A stretch of DNA of 64,000 nucleotides, from contig JAVHLK010000001.1 in the NCBI GenBank assembly GCA_031082285.1, forward strand, positions 1-64,000, in the 5' to 3' direction. This DNA is from Desulfomonilaceae bacterium (GTDB lineage: Bacteria; Desulfobacterota; Desulfomonilia; Desulfomonilales; Desulfomonilaceae). The translations under genes were made by a program, and so were the position numbers. The notes beneath the pieces are model-generated. The model saw only the letters and a program-made list of their open reading frames with translations. It searched no databases and was not told where the DNA came from. Every line of letters begins with the position of its first letter. The first letter of the stretch is position 1. Of the stretch, positions 24,436 through 33,584 are shown piece by piece.

Positions 24436-26496
24436 TTATGGGGGACCAAACCGTATGGCATCACCGCCGACCACGACGGTCACCTTTGGGCCGACGGCAA
24501 GGTAGGCTCCCATCTGCGGGTCGGCCCGAAGACTGGAAAAATACTCGTCACTCAAGAACGCGACATCCTTGACGGGCATGTTCGGTTGGTAAGCCGTATC
24601 GATCCATCCCGCTTCGTCCCTGCGAAACATCTTCCCCCGGATTCTCTTGAAGGTACTTGATGCGACCTCGGCGGGCACGCACGAAGTCTTGAAGCGCCAT
24701 AACAATTTGGCCGCGGCCGGCGTACTTGATCGCACACGGGGGTCCCGGTTGTCGTGACTGAAGGGTAACGGATCGAGGAACCCAAACTCCTCGGCGAGAT
24801 TCGTAGTCTTCTTGGCCAATTCGGGCAACCGTCCGTTGAGTCTGTATTTCCCCACGAGTTGAGCTATTTGTCTCATGGCCCAGATTTCCGGTATGTACGG
24901 GTGTTCCGGGGCAACCAGAGGGAGAGAGAACTTTTTCGTTACCGTTGTACGTGCTTCCGTATCCCCTTTCCCACGCAGTGTGATTCGAGCCTGCTCATCC
25001 GCGTCTCCGGAATATCGGCCGAATGCGATAGCGCTTTCGGTTCCGAAGAGATCCTGAACGGGATACGGCACCACATCCTCGATTGATGCACCCTTGAAGT
25101 CCAACGAAATGTCCGAGACCTTGGGAGGAGATATCCGAGAAAAAAAGCGTTTCATCGTCGATTCGAGATCGTCGCCGGGGGAAAGATGAATGGCACCGCC
25201 CCTCGTTGTATTTGCCAAACGATCCAAGAGCGCCACGTCGGCGGCATTTCCCAGAGACGTAACGAAGATCCGCGCTCCAACGGCGTTGCTCTTGTCGACA
25301 TGCTCGATGATGGTCTCCGCATCCGTCACGCCTACCGTGGCCCTCCCGTCACCGATCAGCAAAACCACGTTGGACCGGTTCTTGGAAACAAACAGTTCCA
25401 GCGCATCCATCAGTCCGTTGTATAGATCGCTCCCTCCTTCACATACCCTCGAGTTCACGAATCGAACCGCCTCGAGAACATTTTCCCTGGAAGCCGGCAT
25501 GAGCCCTTCCGAAAGCCGTCTCGGTCCGGTTCCAAGCGTCACCACATTGAACCTGTCGCCGGGACCCAACCGCTCCAAACCTGCAGCTGCAACTGATTTG
25601 GCACGTTCGAATTCGGCTCCGGCCATGCTTCCCGAGGTGTCCAGCAGTATGACGATGTCTCGGTCGGGATCCTTGCTCCCTCCGGGGTTCAACGGCGGTT
25701 CGATCAAGGCCATGAACGCGCCCGGTTTGCCTGGAGATCGGTGGGCAAGGACCCGAAGATTCAGGTTTCTCCCTGCGAAGGTCGTGAGCAACATGAAATC
25801 GTGGCGAATGGCCGTGTCCTTGTGACGGCTCTTAATTAGGCAGCGGTGGGGAGCTTCTCTTGACACCGAGATGTGATGGGTGGGGGAAAGAACGGTTCGT
25901 ACCGTCCGTGACAAGGTGAATCGAACGCCTATCTCGAACTCCCCGACCGGACCAAGAGAATATCGCTCGCCCGCCATTGATAGAGAAAGGTCCAACCTAT
26001 CCCCACGGAGCCGATGAGGATGTTCGTACTGAATGAGAAACGACTTCTGCCCGCCGACTCCCATTCCTATAGGCCGTATCACGAGGACATCCTTTCCGGC
26101 CAGTTCCAAGAGAGACGGATCGCGCATGGACGTCGTAAGTTTCTTCAGTGTGGGAAAGAACTCTTCGGAGGGAACGATGCTGTACGGACTTCGAGTACCG
26201 TCGACCCTGACCTCGACCTCGACCGGGCCGTTGGACTTATCCAACGGCAACAGAAACAGGCCCTTTACGGGAAATTCGTTGTCATTCAGAAACGTCTGAT
26301 CAATTCTCGTACGTATGACTTTCTCCGATACGGTGACCATGGACTTGGAGACAAGCAGATTAGGCCGGGCCACGGCAAAGGCCCTATTCTCCAATTTTGG
26401 AGGAAAGATGTGGAGAATGCCTCCCCCGGCGCAGACCGAGGGAATCATCGAGATCAGGAACACTACTGCGGAGACGAGGCCTTGTCGTGTGAGCAT
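24436..26496 (-). CDS. Exported VIT and von Willebrand type A domain protein
   Basis: The 686-residue product starts with a signal peptide (about 1-23, ending SVCAGG). A VIT domain follows (about 45-180; TVSEKVIRTRIDQTFLNDNEFPVKGLFLLPL in outline), then a VWA domain (about 280-450) with a complete MIDAS start, DTSGS (286-290), and a C-terminal beta-rich part. This is the inter-alpha-trypsin-inhibitor heavy chain layout found in many bacterial envelope proteins. ATG 26496 is chosen because it begins the signal peptide. No sortase motif is visible. It probably mediates metal-dependent adhesion or complex assembly outside the cytoplasm; partners are unknown. Confidence 0.83.
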   Translation of the reverse strand: MLTRQGLVSAVVFLISMIPSVCAGGGILHIFPPKLENRAFAVARPNLLVSKSMVTVSEKVIRTRIDQTFLNDNEFPVKGLFLLPLDKSNGPVEVEVRVDGTRSPYSIVPSEEFFPTLKKLTTSMRDPSLLELAGKDVLVIRPIGMGVGGQKSFLIQYEHPHRLRGDRLDLSLSMAGERYSLGPVGEFEIGVRFTLSRTVRTVLSPTHHISVSREAPHRCLIKSRHKDTAIRHDFMLLTTFAGRNLNLRVLAHRSPGKPGAFMALIEPPLNPGGSKDPDRDIVILLDTSGSMAGAEFERAKSVAAAGLERLGPGDRFNVVTLGTGPRRLSEGLMPASRENVLEAVRFVNSRVCEGGSDLYNGLMDALELFVSKNRSNVVLLIGDGRATVGVTDAETIIEHVDKSNAVGARIFVTSLGNAADVALLDRLANTTRGGAIHLSPGDDLESTMKRFFSRISPPKVSDISLDFKGASIEDVVPYPVQDLFGTESAIAFGRYSGDADEQARITLRGKGDTEARTTVTKKFSLPLVAPEHPYIPEIWAMRQIAQLVGKYRLNGRLPELAKKTTNLAEEFGFLDPLPFSHDNRDPRVRSSTPAAAKLLWRFKTSCVPAEVASSTFKRIRGKMFRRDEAGWIDTAYQPNMPVKDVAFLSDEYFSSLRADPQMGAYLAVGPKVTVVVGGDAIRFGPP

Positions 26497-26638
26497 GGTT
26501 GAAAGTATACAGGACGGGAAACGAGATGATAAGGCAAGGAATCCCCCCGACCGCGTCTTGCCAAGGTGGGGGAAAGCACGCATTGCTCCCTCTTGTAAAG
26601 GGAGGCGGGAGCGAAGAGAAATTGGTTCGGAACCTTTG

Positions 26639-27367
26639 TCATGCCGGTTGGTCGGCGGACTTCTCCAATTCCCGATCCCAATAGGCGTTGGCCGTGTCGA
26701 TCAGTTCCCTATCCGAGCAGATATCGCTTGCGACTGCGTCGAAAGTGCCGGCCGACACCCTGCCGTGTCGCACCAATTCCTCGCCCGCTCCCCGAATCGC
26801 GTCCATTACCTCCCTGATCCTGTCGGGATATTTCTTTTTCAGCAGCAACGAGTAGACACCCGGTCGAAGCAGGGCTCCACAGAATTCGGTATGAAGATTT
26901 TTCGCGATGGCCTTCATGTGAAGAAGGAGCGGATCGAAATTGTGAAGTCCGGGATACCCGCAGACCGAAACGAGGAAGAGCTTCTCCGGAAATTTCCAAC
27001 GCAGGGGATGCCTGACGCCGACCTTGTCGGCAACGAAGTGCGGGTCCATGAACGCCACCAATCTGTCGACAAAAATCTTGGCCAAGGAAGTCATGCCGTC
27101 AAGGTACACGGGGGTGGCCAGAATCATCGTGTCAACACCGCGGATTCGGTCGATGAGGGCTTCCATATCGTCATGATGTATGCACGAACCCGGTGTGGCC
27201 GCGTAACAAGTGAAACAGCCCTCGCAACGATTGATCTCCTTTCGGGCCAGGAGAGCAATGTCGATCTTCGCACCCTCGTGACGCATACCGACGAGAAACG
27301 GGGTGAGTATCATTTGTGTGTTTCCCGCTTCCATGCGGGGAGCGGCGTTGATAACGATAGCCTTCAT
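26639..27367 (-). CDS. NAD(P)H/FMN flavoprotein of the iron-sulfur flavoprotein (Isf) type
   Basis: The 242-residue protein has a flavodoxin-like fold. Its N-terminus is MKAIVINAAPRMEAGNTQ (FMN phosphate loop), followed by the cysteine motif CEGCFTCYAATPGSC and then ATPVYLDGMT. The cysteine set resembles that of methanoarchaeal Isf and of related anaerobe reductases, but with different spacing, so a [4Fe-4S] cluster is possible rather than certain. It probably handles electrons in oxidative-stress or redox reactions. It lies 96 bp downstream of the kinase-CRP gene on the same strand. Confidence 0.8.
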   Translation of the reverse strand: MKAIVINAAPRMEAGNTQMILTPFLVGMRHEGAKIDIALLARKEINRCEGCFTCYAATPGSCIHHDDMEALIDRIRGVDTMILATPVYLDGMTSLAKIFVDRLVAFMDPHFVADKVGVRHPLRWKFPEKLFLVSVCGYPGLHNFDPLLLHMKAIAKNLHTEFCGALLRPGVYSLLLKKKYPDRIREVMDAIRGAGEELVRHGRVSAGTFDAVASDICSDRELIDTANAYWDRELEKSADQPA

Positions 27368-27463
27368 GCTCTTTCCTCTAGGATCGAATGTGCATCACTC
27401 ATACCGGGACTCGGACAAGGTCAAAGGGACGTGCCCCGCGCGCCTTCGGTCCGCCTTGGCAGG

Positions 27464-29251
27464 TCAAAGTTTCAGGACAAACTTGCCCTGACCCCTCAAG
27501 ACGCCAAGAATATTCTCAAGTGTGTCGGCGTTGGTGATGCGTACAGCCTGGTCATCGGTCTGAAGAATGTTTAGCGATTCCAACTTAGTAAGGTATTTCT
27601 TGACCAGTTCGGCGTCCTGCAGCCGGAATAACTCGCGTAATTCCGTGAGGTCTATATCTCTTCCGTTTCGGCGGTTCAGTCTGCGTTGAAAAAACACGAG
27701 CGCAAAGATCAGTCGTGAGAGACTGTCATCCAACAGGACGCCTTCGAAGTGCGCGCGTGAATCTCGGAGTTTTTCCACCAGGTTTGCGATCACGCTTCCT
27801 GCAAAATCATCGTGAATCAGGTGTGCGAAAATCTCTCTGTCCAGACACACGAGAACACTATCTTCATGGGTGCGGGCGGAGACGGATCGGTGAGCTTCGT
27901 TTATCAATGCGGTCTCACCGAAGAAATCTCCTTCTTGCAGAACGGCGACTGTTTGTTCGACGTTGCCCACGGCAAGGGACAGTTTCACCCTTCCGGTGCG
28001 TATCACATACAAGTCCCTGCCCGGGTCTCCTTGTCGGAAGATGATGGTGCCGGCGGGAACGGTAAGTGTCTTGTGAGGAATTTGAAACGTCTCGTCCCGG
28101 GATTCGTGTTGTTGGTCAAAGGGCCATGAAGCAGGCGTCAGAGGGGCACTGAACACATCCCTATCCAGTGTTGACGGAGGAGTCAACGTGAGCGCCGCGG
28201 TACTCACGGGAACGGCGACCGAGCCCGTCAGCTTGTGTGAGCTCAACTTTCTCATGCGTCTTCGGTCCAACAGTATTTCGCGGTGAAACTGCTCCTTCAT
28301 GTACATTGCTAATTCACTCGAGTCAGTGTCTATGCCGCATTTCCTGATCACCCCCCGAAGGTCTTGTATCATCTCCTCCATCCACGAATACCGATCGGCA
28401 GGGTCGAACGCCATGGCCTTGCTGAGGATTGGTTTCAGTTCATCACCAATCTTGTCGCTCTTGGCCACCTTTTCCGCGACGTTCACTTCCAGGATGGCCT
28501 TCACGGTGTCCCCAACCGTTTCTTGGTGTTCCACCAGTCTTTCCCCGGCAAGCATTTCATACATGAGAACACCGGTTCCATAAATGTCGACTCTGCGATC
28601 CACCGGCTTTTTCCGGAGTTGCTCGGGAGAAAAATAGAGGAGCTTTCCCGCGACGGGCAGATTCTCGACTTCTTGCTTGTCCAGAAATATCCGGGCAATG
28701 CCGAAATCGATGATCTTCACTTCGGCCTCGTAAGAAACCATGACGTTGAAGGCGTTGATATCCTGATGCACAAGCATGAGGTTTTCGCCGGTCTCGCCCT
28801 TCTTGCGGTGCGAGTACGCCAGTCCCCGGGCCAGTTCCATGACGACGTGGAGGACGAATTCCAACGAGGGGGATCGGCCGGTCTTGGCCGCTTTGGACGT
28901 AATGTGGGCCACATTTCTCCCCTCGATGTACTCGAGGGCAATATAGTATTCTCCGTCGATGATCCCCATGTCCAGGACCTGAACGATGTTGGAGTGGTTC
29001 AGGCGTGCTAGGGTCTTGGCCTCATTGACGAATCGTTTCACGAAGCTGGGCTTGGCGGCATAACGGGGTATGAGTTTCTTTATGACCAACGGCTTCTGAA
29101 AGCCCGACTCTCCCACGGTCTTGGCCAGGTAAATGTCCGACATGCCCCCCTTGGATATCTGGTCGATTAGGCAGTAACGTCCGAACACCCGGGGCTCGAA
29201 GACTCTCTGTCTGAATCTGCCTGCAACCTGGTCTTTTACTCGAGCATTCAT
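27464..29251 (-). CDS. Ser/Thr protein kinase fused to a CRP-like cNBD and winged helix
   Basis: The 595-residue protein has an N-terminal Hanks-type kinase domain (about 24-300). The glycine loop is ISKGGMSDIY, and the ATP lysine is in VIKK (about K58). The catalytic loop is HQDINAFN (162-169; Q replaces the usual R of HRD) and DFG is at 182-184. A linker (about 300-390) leads to a cyclic-nucleotide-binding domain (393-490; GDFFGETALI phosphate-binding cassette). A short winged-helix region (about 535-575; LTELRELFRLQDAELVKKYL) looks like the CRP HTH. The fusion could couple kinase activity to ligand and perhaps to DNA. It is the last gene of the GTPase set. Confidence 0.85.
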   Translation of the reverse strand: MNARVKDQVAGRFRQRVFEPRVFGRYCLIDQISKGGMSDIYLAKTVGESGFQKPLVIKKLIPRYAAKPSFVKRFVNEAKTLARLNHSNIVQVLDMGIIDGEYYIALEYIEGRNVAHITSKAAKTGRSPSLEFVLHVVMELARGLAYSHRKKGETGENLMLVHQDINAFNVMVSYEAEVKIIDFGIARIFLDKQEVENLPVAGKLLYFSPEQLRKKPVDRRVDIYGTGVLMYEMLAGERLVEHQETVGDTVKAILEVNVAEKVAKSDKIGDELKPILSKAMAFDPADRYSWMEEMIQDLRGVIRKCGIDTDSSELAMYMKEQFHREILLDRRRMRKLSSHKLTGSVAVPVSTAALTLTPPSTLDRDVFSAPLTPASWPFDQQHESRDETFQIPHKTLTVPAGTIIFRQGDPGRDLYVIRTGRVKLSLAVGNVEQTVAVLQEGDFFGETALINEAHRSVSARTHEDSVLVCLDREIFAHLIHDDFAGSVIANLVEKLRDSRAHFEGVLLDDSLSRLIFALVFFQRRLNRRNGRDIDLTELRELFRLQDAELVKKYLTKLESLNILQTDDQAVRITNADTLENILGVLRGQGKFVLKL

Positions 29252-29271
29252 GGCGTCAGGGGCCTGATGAG

Positions 29272-30612
29272 CTAGCGAAAATTCGCCAGGTTAAGGAGGG
29301 CGAAGGACGTTGCCCCGATCTTGATTCGGGTCTGCTCGGTAAGATTCATTCCTTTTGGGGTAACGCGAAATCCCAAAGACCGGTCGACCAACAGAAAATA
29401 CTCCTTGTCGGCGTGCAAGAGGTGGACGAGCCACGCGGGGGGCCGACTTCCCGCCCGCTCCCCGCCCTTGGGCTTCTTTAAGGGTAAGCGAGGGATTGAA
29501 CGCGATCCAATGGAGATGGAGGGCTTATCTTGAAACTGATGAGCCTGAGATTCGGAGAGCGGGTACATGGCAGCCACCGTGGACGAAGGAACGGCCAGAT
29601 TGATGCCTTCCCAGGCAAGCATGAGCAGGCCGTCCGAAGTCGTTCCGGGTATGCGACCGCCCTCATCGCCGTGAGTCCCCCTTCCGGCCCCAACAGGTAC
29701 TTTTGCCATCTCCTTGTGGAACGAAGAGAGTTGTCCCACCCGTTCCGACAAGAGATGCTCGAGCGTGCCCAGACGCCTGGTTATCTCGTCGCCGGACATT
29801 TCCCCCCCCTGTCGTAACACGCCGAGGATACGCGCGAGACGCCGGCTCACTTCTTCAAGGGAATGGACTGCCGTGCCGACATTCTTAACCAGGGCCATGT
29901 AGACTCGCCGATCGTCGTCCACTCCACCGGGTTCGGCAGGCCCGGGACGGCGGTCCGCAGGAGTGGCCGCCATGATTTCTCTGTAGCTTGCCGAGAGCCC
30001 TGCAATAAGTGCATCGCTTGGTGGGCGCTTGCCTCTCGAGGAATGGATTTGCTTGAGCGCGGCGAGGCTGTCCTGAAGCAACTTGATCAAGGAGGGGTGC
30101 GGAACCGCATCCGGGGCGGCAAAACGCCGAAGACCGCGGCCGTTCATTGCAAGGATGGTTCTTGCCTGCCCGGTCCCCGGAAAAAACGTTTCCAACTCTT
30201 TGAACTTCTTGATCAAGCCGTTAACGGACTCGGGAGACACCTCCCACTCCAGGTTCAAGATGAGTATCTCCATTTGCTCGACGATGTCGTCAAAAGTGCC
30301 CCCACGCTTCTGTCCGGAAACCGGTCGGCCGGGGCGATCCTCCGGCCTGGCCGCTCCGGCGGTCACCGGAGTCGCACCGGCCCGAGCGGCCGGCTGCTGT
30401 TTCTTCTCGACGGCGGGCCTTGGTTGGGGCTTCGGACTTGACGGTCCTTGCCGGGCCTCCATCCCACCCCTCTCGCCTCGCGGAGCACCTGACGGCGACT
30501 CTTCCTGCTGAGGAGCTTCGTCCCCAAACATGCCCCCGAAGAGTTCCTCAATCTTCTTCCCGACGGCTTCGCCAAGCTCTTCGGGCGTCTTGTGTCTGTT
30601 CTGGTCAGCCAC
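29272..30612 (-). CDS. Hypothetical protein with disordered N-terminal region and possible CheW-like C-terminus
   Basis: The 446-residue product has a short amphipathic start (EELGEAVGKKIEELFGGMFG) and a Pro/Arg/Gly-rich disordered stretch (about 30-110). Helical segments follow, with coiled-coil character around 235-290. The last 115 residues (GLLMLAWEGINLAVPSSTV onward) read like a CheW-type beta domain, but only weakly. It lies between the GTPase and kinase genes on the same strand with gaps of about 20-30 bp, so it is probably a scaffold or adaptor of that module. Family assignment is uncertain. Confidence 0.6.
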   Translation of the reverse strand: MADQNRHKTPEELGEAVGKKIEELFGGMFGDEAPQQEESPSGAPRGERGGMEARQGPSSPKPQPRPAVEKKQQPAARAGATPVTAGAARPEDRPGRPVSGQKRGGTFDDIVEQMEILILNLEWEVSPESVNGLIKKFKELETFFPGTGQARTILAMNGRGLRRFAAPDAVPHPSLIKLLQDSLAALKQIHSSRGKRPPSDALIAGLSASYREIMAATPADRRPGPAEPGGVDDDRRVYMALVKNVGTAVHSLEEVSRRLARILGVLRQGGEMSGDEITRRLGTLEHLLSERVGQLSSFHKEMAKVPVGAGRGTHGDEGGRIPGTTSDGLLMLAWEGINLAVPSSTVAAMYPLSESQAHQFQDKPSISIGSRSIPRLPLKKPKGGERAGSRPPAWLVHLLHADKEYFLLVDRSLGFRVTPKGMNLTEQTRIKIGATSFALLNLANFR

Positions 30613-30643
30613 AAATCCACTCCATGGTCCCTGATGATAGATC

Positions 30644-31276
30644 CTAGCCGGTGAGACTCATGCCCCTGTCTTTGAGCAATCGCGCACTGACGTCCACCAC
30701 GGTCATCATGCAGATTTTCTTAAAAGTCTCTCGCACTCCGTCCCCCTTCAAGGCACTTGCAGGAAACGAGGGGTAATGACCGTTGGAATTCAGGTCGGCC
30801 TCCATTTCTTCAACTGGAAGCAAGGCAACTTTGCTGCCGGCCAGATCTCGTTTGTTATACTGGAGGACCAGGGGGAGGTCCGACAGACTCTTGCCCTGAT
30901 CCTGCAGGTTCTCTCTTAAATTCCCGAGGCTTTCCACGTTATTGCCTTTTCTCGCCTCAAGAGAGTCGGCAACGAATACTATTCCGTCCACCCCCTTAAG
31001 CACCAGCTTCCTCGTATCGTTGTACCTGACTTGACCCGGGACGGTATAGAGAGAAATCTTGATTCTGAACTTTCCAATGCTGCCGAGATCCATGGGAAGG
31101 AAATCGAAGAACAGAGTGCGATCCCCTGCCGTGTCTATGGAAAGGAGCTCGCCCCTGACCTGGTGTCCAAGAGCTTTGTGAATGGTTATCAGGTTGGTGG
31201 TCTTCCCACCCCTCCCAGGGCCGTAATAAACAATCTTGCAGTGAATTTCATCGGAACGAAAACTTATTATGGCCAT
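30644..31276 (-). CDS. MglA-like small Ras-family GTPase
   Basis: The 210-residue protein has the bacterial MglA P-loop GPGRGGKT (19-26), a switch I region ending in LLSIDTAGDRTLFFDF, the switch II TVPGQVRYN in place of DxxG, as in MglA, and the base motif NKRD. MglA switches polarity in Myxococcus motility, with a roadblock-domain GAP (MglB). Here the roadblock gene lies 34 bp upstream, as in mglBA operons. At 210 residues it is slightly longer than MglA (195). The process it controls in this organism is unknown. Confidence 0.9.
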   Translation of the reverse strand: MAIISFRSDEIHCKIVYYGPGRGGKTTNLITIHKALGHQVRGELLSIDTAGDRTLFFDFLPMDLGSIGKFRIKISLYTVPGQVRYNDTRKLVLKGVDGIVFVADSLEARKGNNVESLGNLRENLQDQGKSLSDLPLVLQYNKRDLAGSKVALLPVEEMEADLNSNGHYPSFPASALKGDGVRETFKKICMMTVVDVSARLLKDRGMSLTG

Positions 31277-31310
31277 TAAAAATCATCCTGTCAGGTGCTT
31301 CACGCTCGAC

Positions 31311-31727
31311 TCAGGTGTTGAACCACTGCCGCAAGTTCTCCGCGAACATTGCTTCTATGTGCTCCAGGCCCTTGCGGACCTCGAGGCGTACTAAGCCCAG
31401 ATGAGTGTTGTTGTTGAAGACGGTAATCATCAGATACTCTTCCCCAACGTTGGAAAAATGGATGTTTTCTTCCTTTCCCTTGTGGAAGAGCAACGTGAAT
31501 TCTTCCTCCCCGAAAAGACGAGCGATTGCGGTCGTGGCTCCGTAATTGGCCGCGGTCAATGCGGCCAGAGATGCCACCTTCTCTTGATCCATCGTTCCTT
31601 GAAAGCTGATCAACTGTCCCGCCTTGTCGATCAGAAGCACGGTATGAGCCCCGCTGGCCGTCAATAAGGACTGGAGTACCTGGTCGATCCGATCCAGGGT
31701 TTGTTTCGTTAAGATAAGATCTGCCAT
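31311..31727 (-). CDS. Roadblock/LC7 domain protein (MglB-like)
   Basis: The 138-residue protein is a roadblock/LC7 fold: an N-terminal helix (LTKQTLDRIDQVLQSLL), the strands HTVLLIDKAGQLISFQG, the helix SLAALTAANYGATTAIARL and strands to YLMITVFNNNTHLGLVRL. MglB dimers act as GAPs for MglA-type GTPases, and the gene lies just upstream of the GTPase. A role as its GAP is inferred from the pairing. Confidence 0.88.
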   Translation of the reverse strand: MADLILTKQTLDRIDQVLQSLLTASGAHTVLLIDKAGQLISFQGTMDQEKVASLAALTAANYGATTAIARLFGEEEFTLLFHKGKEENIHFSNVGEEYLMITVFNNNTHLGLVRLEVRKGLEHIEAMFAENLRQWFNT

Positions 31728-31925
31728 TTCGTTCCCTTAGTCGGCTCGCCGCGAGCCTTATCCGTGACGGGTAAACTTCGCTTCAGATGCCTCCGGACCC
31801 GTGCCGTCGCTCCATGATGCGCCAAACCTTAAAGCGCCCCGCGTGAACGCATGACCGGCATGGCACCCTGCTCTCGGTGCACGACGGGTGGTGTCGGTAC
31901 GCGGCCCCCGACAAAGGCTCATCCA

Positions 31926-32252
31926 TCATCCCGCGCTCCACAGCGTGTCGAGTCGGCGCATACTCTCCATAAGCAGAAAGTCCCAACTTTCCTGGATGGT
32001 CTCCGTTTCCGTCGGAACAACATCGCATTCAAACAGTCCGAGCTCCCAGGAGACTATGGCGTAAAATGCCTCCTCTCCCATCAAGTCGTCGCATTCCGCA
32101 TGAACTATCTCACCATCTCGGAAATATATCCATCCTCTCTTATCTCGGCTTTTCACGCACATGCGACAGGAGTTGCGTCCTATGCAAATGAGTTGAATGA
32201 TGTCGTGAAGGCTCGTATTGGTCACCGTACCGCTGAAGCCGGACATGTTCAA
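31926..32252 (-). CDS. DUF4388 domain-containing protein (PatA N-terminal-like)
   Basis: The 108-residue product is a stand-alone DUF4388 domain: GFSGTVTNTSLHDIIQLICI, then GRNSCRMCVKSRDKRGWIYFRDGEIVHAEC in outline, and a helix with MGEEAFYAIVSWELGLFE. The domain is common in signalling proteins next to receiver and GTPase genes. It begins the minus-strand set that continues with roadblock, GTPase, scaffold and kinase genes, after a gap of about 200 bp to the roadblock gene. Its ligand is unknown. Confidence 0.82.
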   Translation of the reverse strand: MNMSGFSGTVTNTSLHDIIQLICIGRNSCRMCVKSRDKRGWIYFRDGEIVHAECDDLMGEEAFYAIVSWELGLFECDVVPTETETIQESWDFLLMESMRRLDTLWSAG

Positions 32253-33149
32253 CTACTTCCTGCTCGTCGAGAACTCACTCTCACGAAGTACCGTGAAATC
32301 CACATCGAAGACCGGAGGGAAATGCAACTCCCCATATCCTTGCGCGGAATCCCCTCCATGATGAGTGCAATCAACGGAGATCGCTCCGGACATCAGTCTC
32401 CGGAAGCCCATCTCGGGACAGGTCGGCAGGATCGGCCGTTCTCGTGTCCCCCGCGACAGAGCCACAACACCGGTTAACCCTATCATCCCGTCTGGTTAAC
32501 CTGCCTCGTTCACCGTCGCCGACTTCCGTGAGCAGGAGCGAAACCGCTCTCCCGTTCCGCTCGACCGCCTCATTCCGCCCGGTTGCATCAAAAATGCCTT
32601 TTCCCCTGCATGTGATCCGTCAAGCTTCCATTTTCCATACTATAGCAGTATCGCAAAGAAAAAACAATAAATTCCCCAATTATCGGGAGAGAGAAAAAGC
32701 TCTTTATGACCTTTTGCGCCGGGCTCTATCCCGCACGCCGTTCTTCACCCGATTGACTTTCATGAGTGCGAGGCCCCGAGTCTTTATCCGCAATGCACCG
32801 GTCCGAATCGTTCCAGGGATCGTCCCTTCATTGGAACGTTTTGTTGCACGGATCGGACGAGCACGTTAGACTCGGGTGGAGGACTTTGAATTCCAATGTG
32901 CAGTCACGTGGGCTTGCTGGGGATACCGGATTGCAGTCCGGCGTCTCAAATCGGCCCAGAAGGCCGATTGCCCGCGCGGAACCGCGTGGGCAGCGGCAAT
33001 CATGTCGCACATGGTACAGTCGGCGGATGCGAAAACGACCGCGACGTCCGGATTTCGCCCAAACCTGCGGTATCCGCCGCAACACGAGGCCGCCGGCTTT
33101 GCCTTGGTGCCGGTCGCGTCGATTCACTACTCAACCAGCGGAGGAGTCA
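32253..33149. other. Long intergenic region upstream of the GTPase module
   Basis: Almost 900 bp separate the DUF4388 gene from a small plus-strand membrane protein. An AT-rich patch near 32630-32700 holds a candidate minus-strand promoter (32639-32667). Frames here have no family-like sequence and I do not accept any as a gene. No RNA gene was recognised. Confidence 0.4.
32639..32667 (-). promoter_or_regulatory. Candidate promoter for the DUF4388-to-kinase gene set
   Basis: On the minus strand TTGTTT (32662-32667) and TATAGT (32639-32644, five of six consensus positions) are 17 bp apart within an AT-rich patch. It would leave a leader of almost 390 bases before the DUF4388 start, so its link to that gene is uncertain. 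Confidence 0.3.
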
Positions 33150-33353
33150 ATGGCCGGAAAGAAATTCTTGAACCCCATCACGAGGATCGTCCTGTGCTCC
33201 ATCGGGATGATCGTCATGGGGTACTTCCTTCTTCCTGCAATTCAATCCGGAGACTACGGGGACCGAACCACAATTGCTCGCGCACTTGTTTTCCTGGCCT
33301 TCGGTGTGCTGTTGATTCGAAGCATTGCAGGAATATGGCGACGAACCGACTGA
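33150..33353 (+). CDS. Small two-span membrane protein
   Basis: The 67-residue product has two hydrophobic segments (about 12-31 and 44-61) separated by a short charged loop (SGDYGDRT) and ends in RRTD. ATG 33150 has GGAGGAG just upstream; a long in-frame extension to 32766 is unlike protein. It is alone on the plus strand between two signalling sets. No family was recognised. Confidence 0.55.
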   Translation: MAGKKFLNPITRIVLCSIGMIVMGYFLLPAIQSGDYGDRTTIARALVFLAFGVLLIRSIAGIWRRTD

Positions 33354-33584
33354 GAGACCCACGCCGTTAAGCTCTCGCAGGCGCACATACGGTCGGTATC
33401 GCTGCGCGGCGACAATGCTTCGTTATTTCTCTCCTTGAAACGACACACTGGTCGTCGATCTCTTCCGCCCCCATGGGTGAATGGTCGGTTGCGCAGCACT
33501 ACATGGCCGGTCCCGCGGTACCCTGAGGGGTATCCGGCCGAGAGCGGTCCTTCGATCCTCTTCGCACGCAAACTTGCGGCGGAG

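Noticed and set aside
32253-32486. Minus-strand open frame directly upstream of the DUF4388 gene
   Set aside because: The composition is not protein-like and no motif is visible; adjacency alone is not enough.
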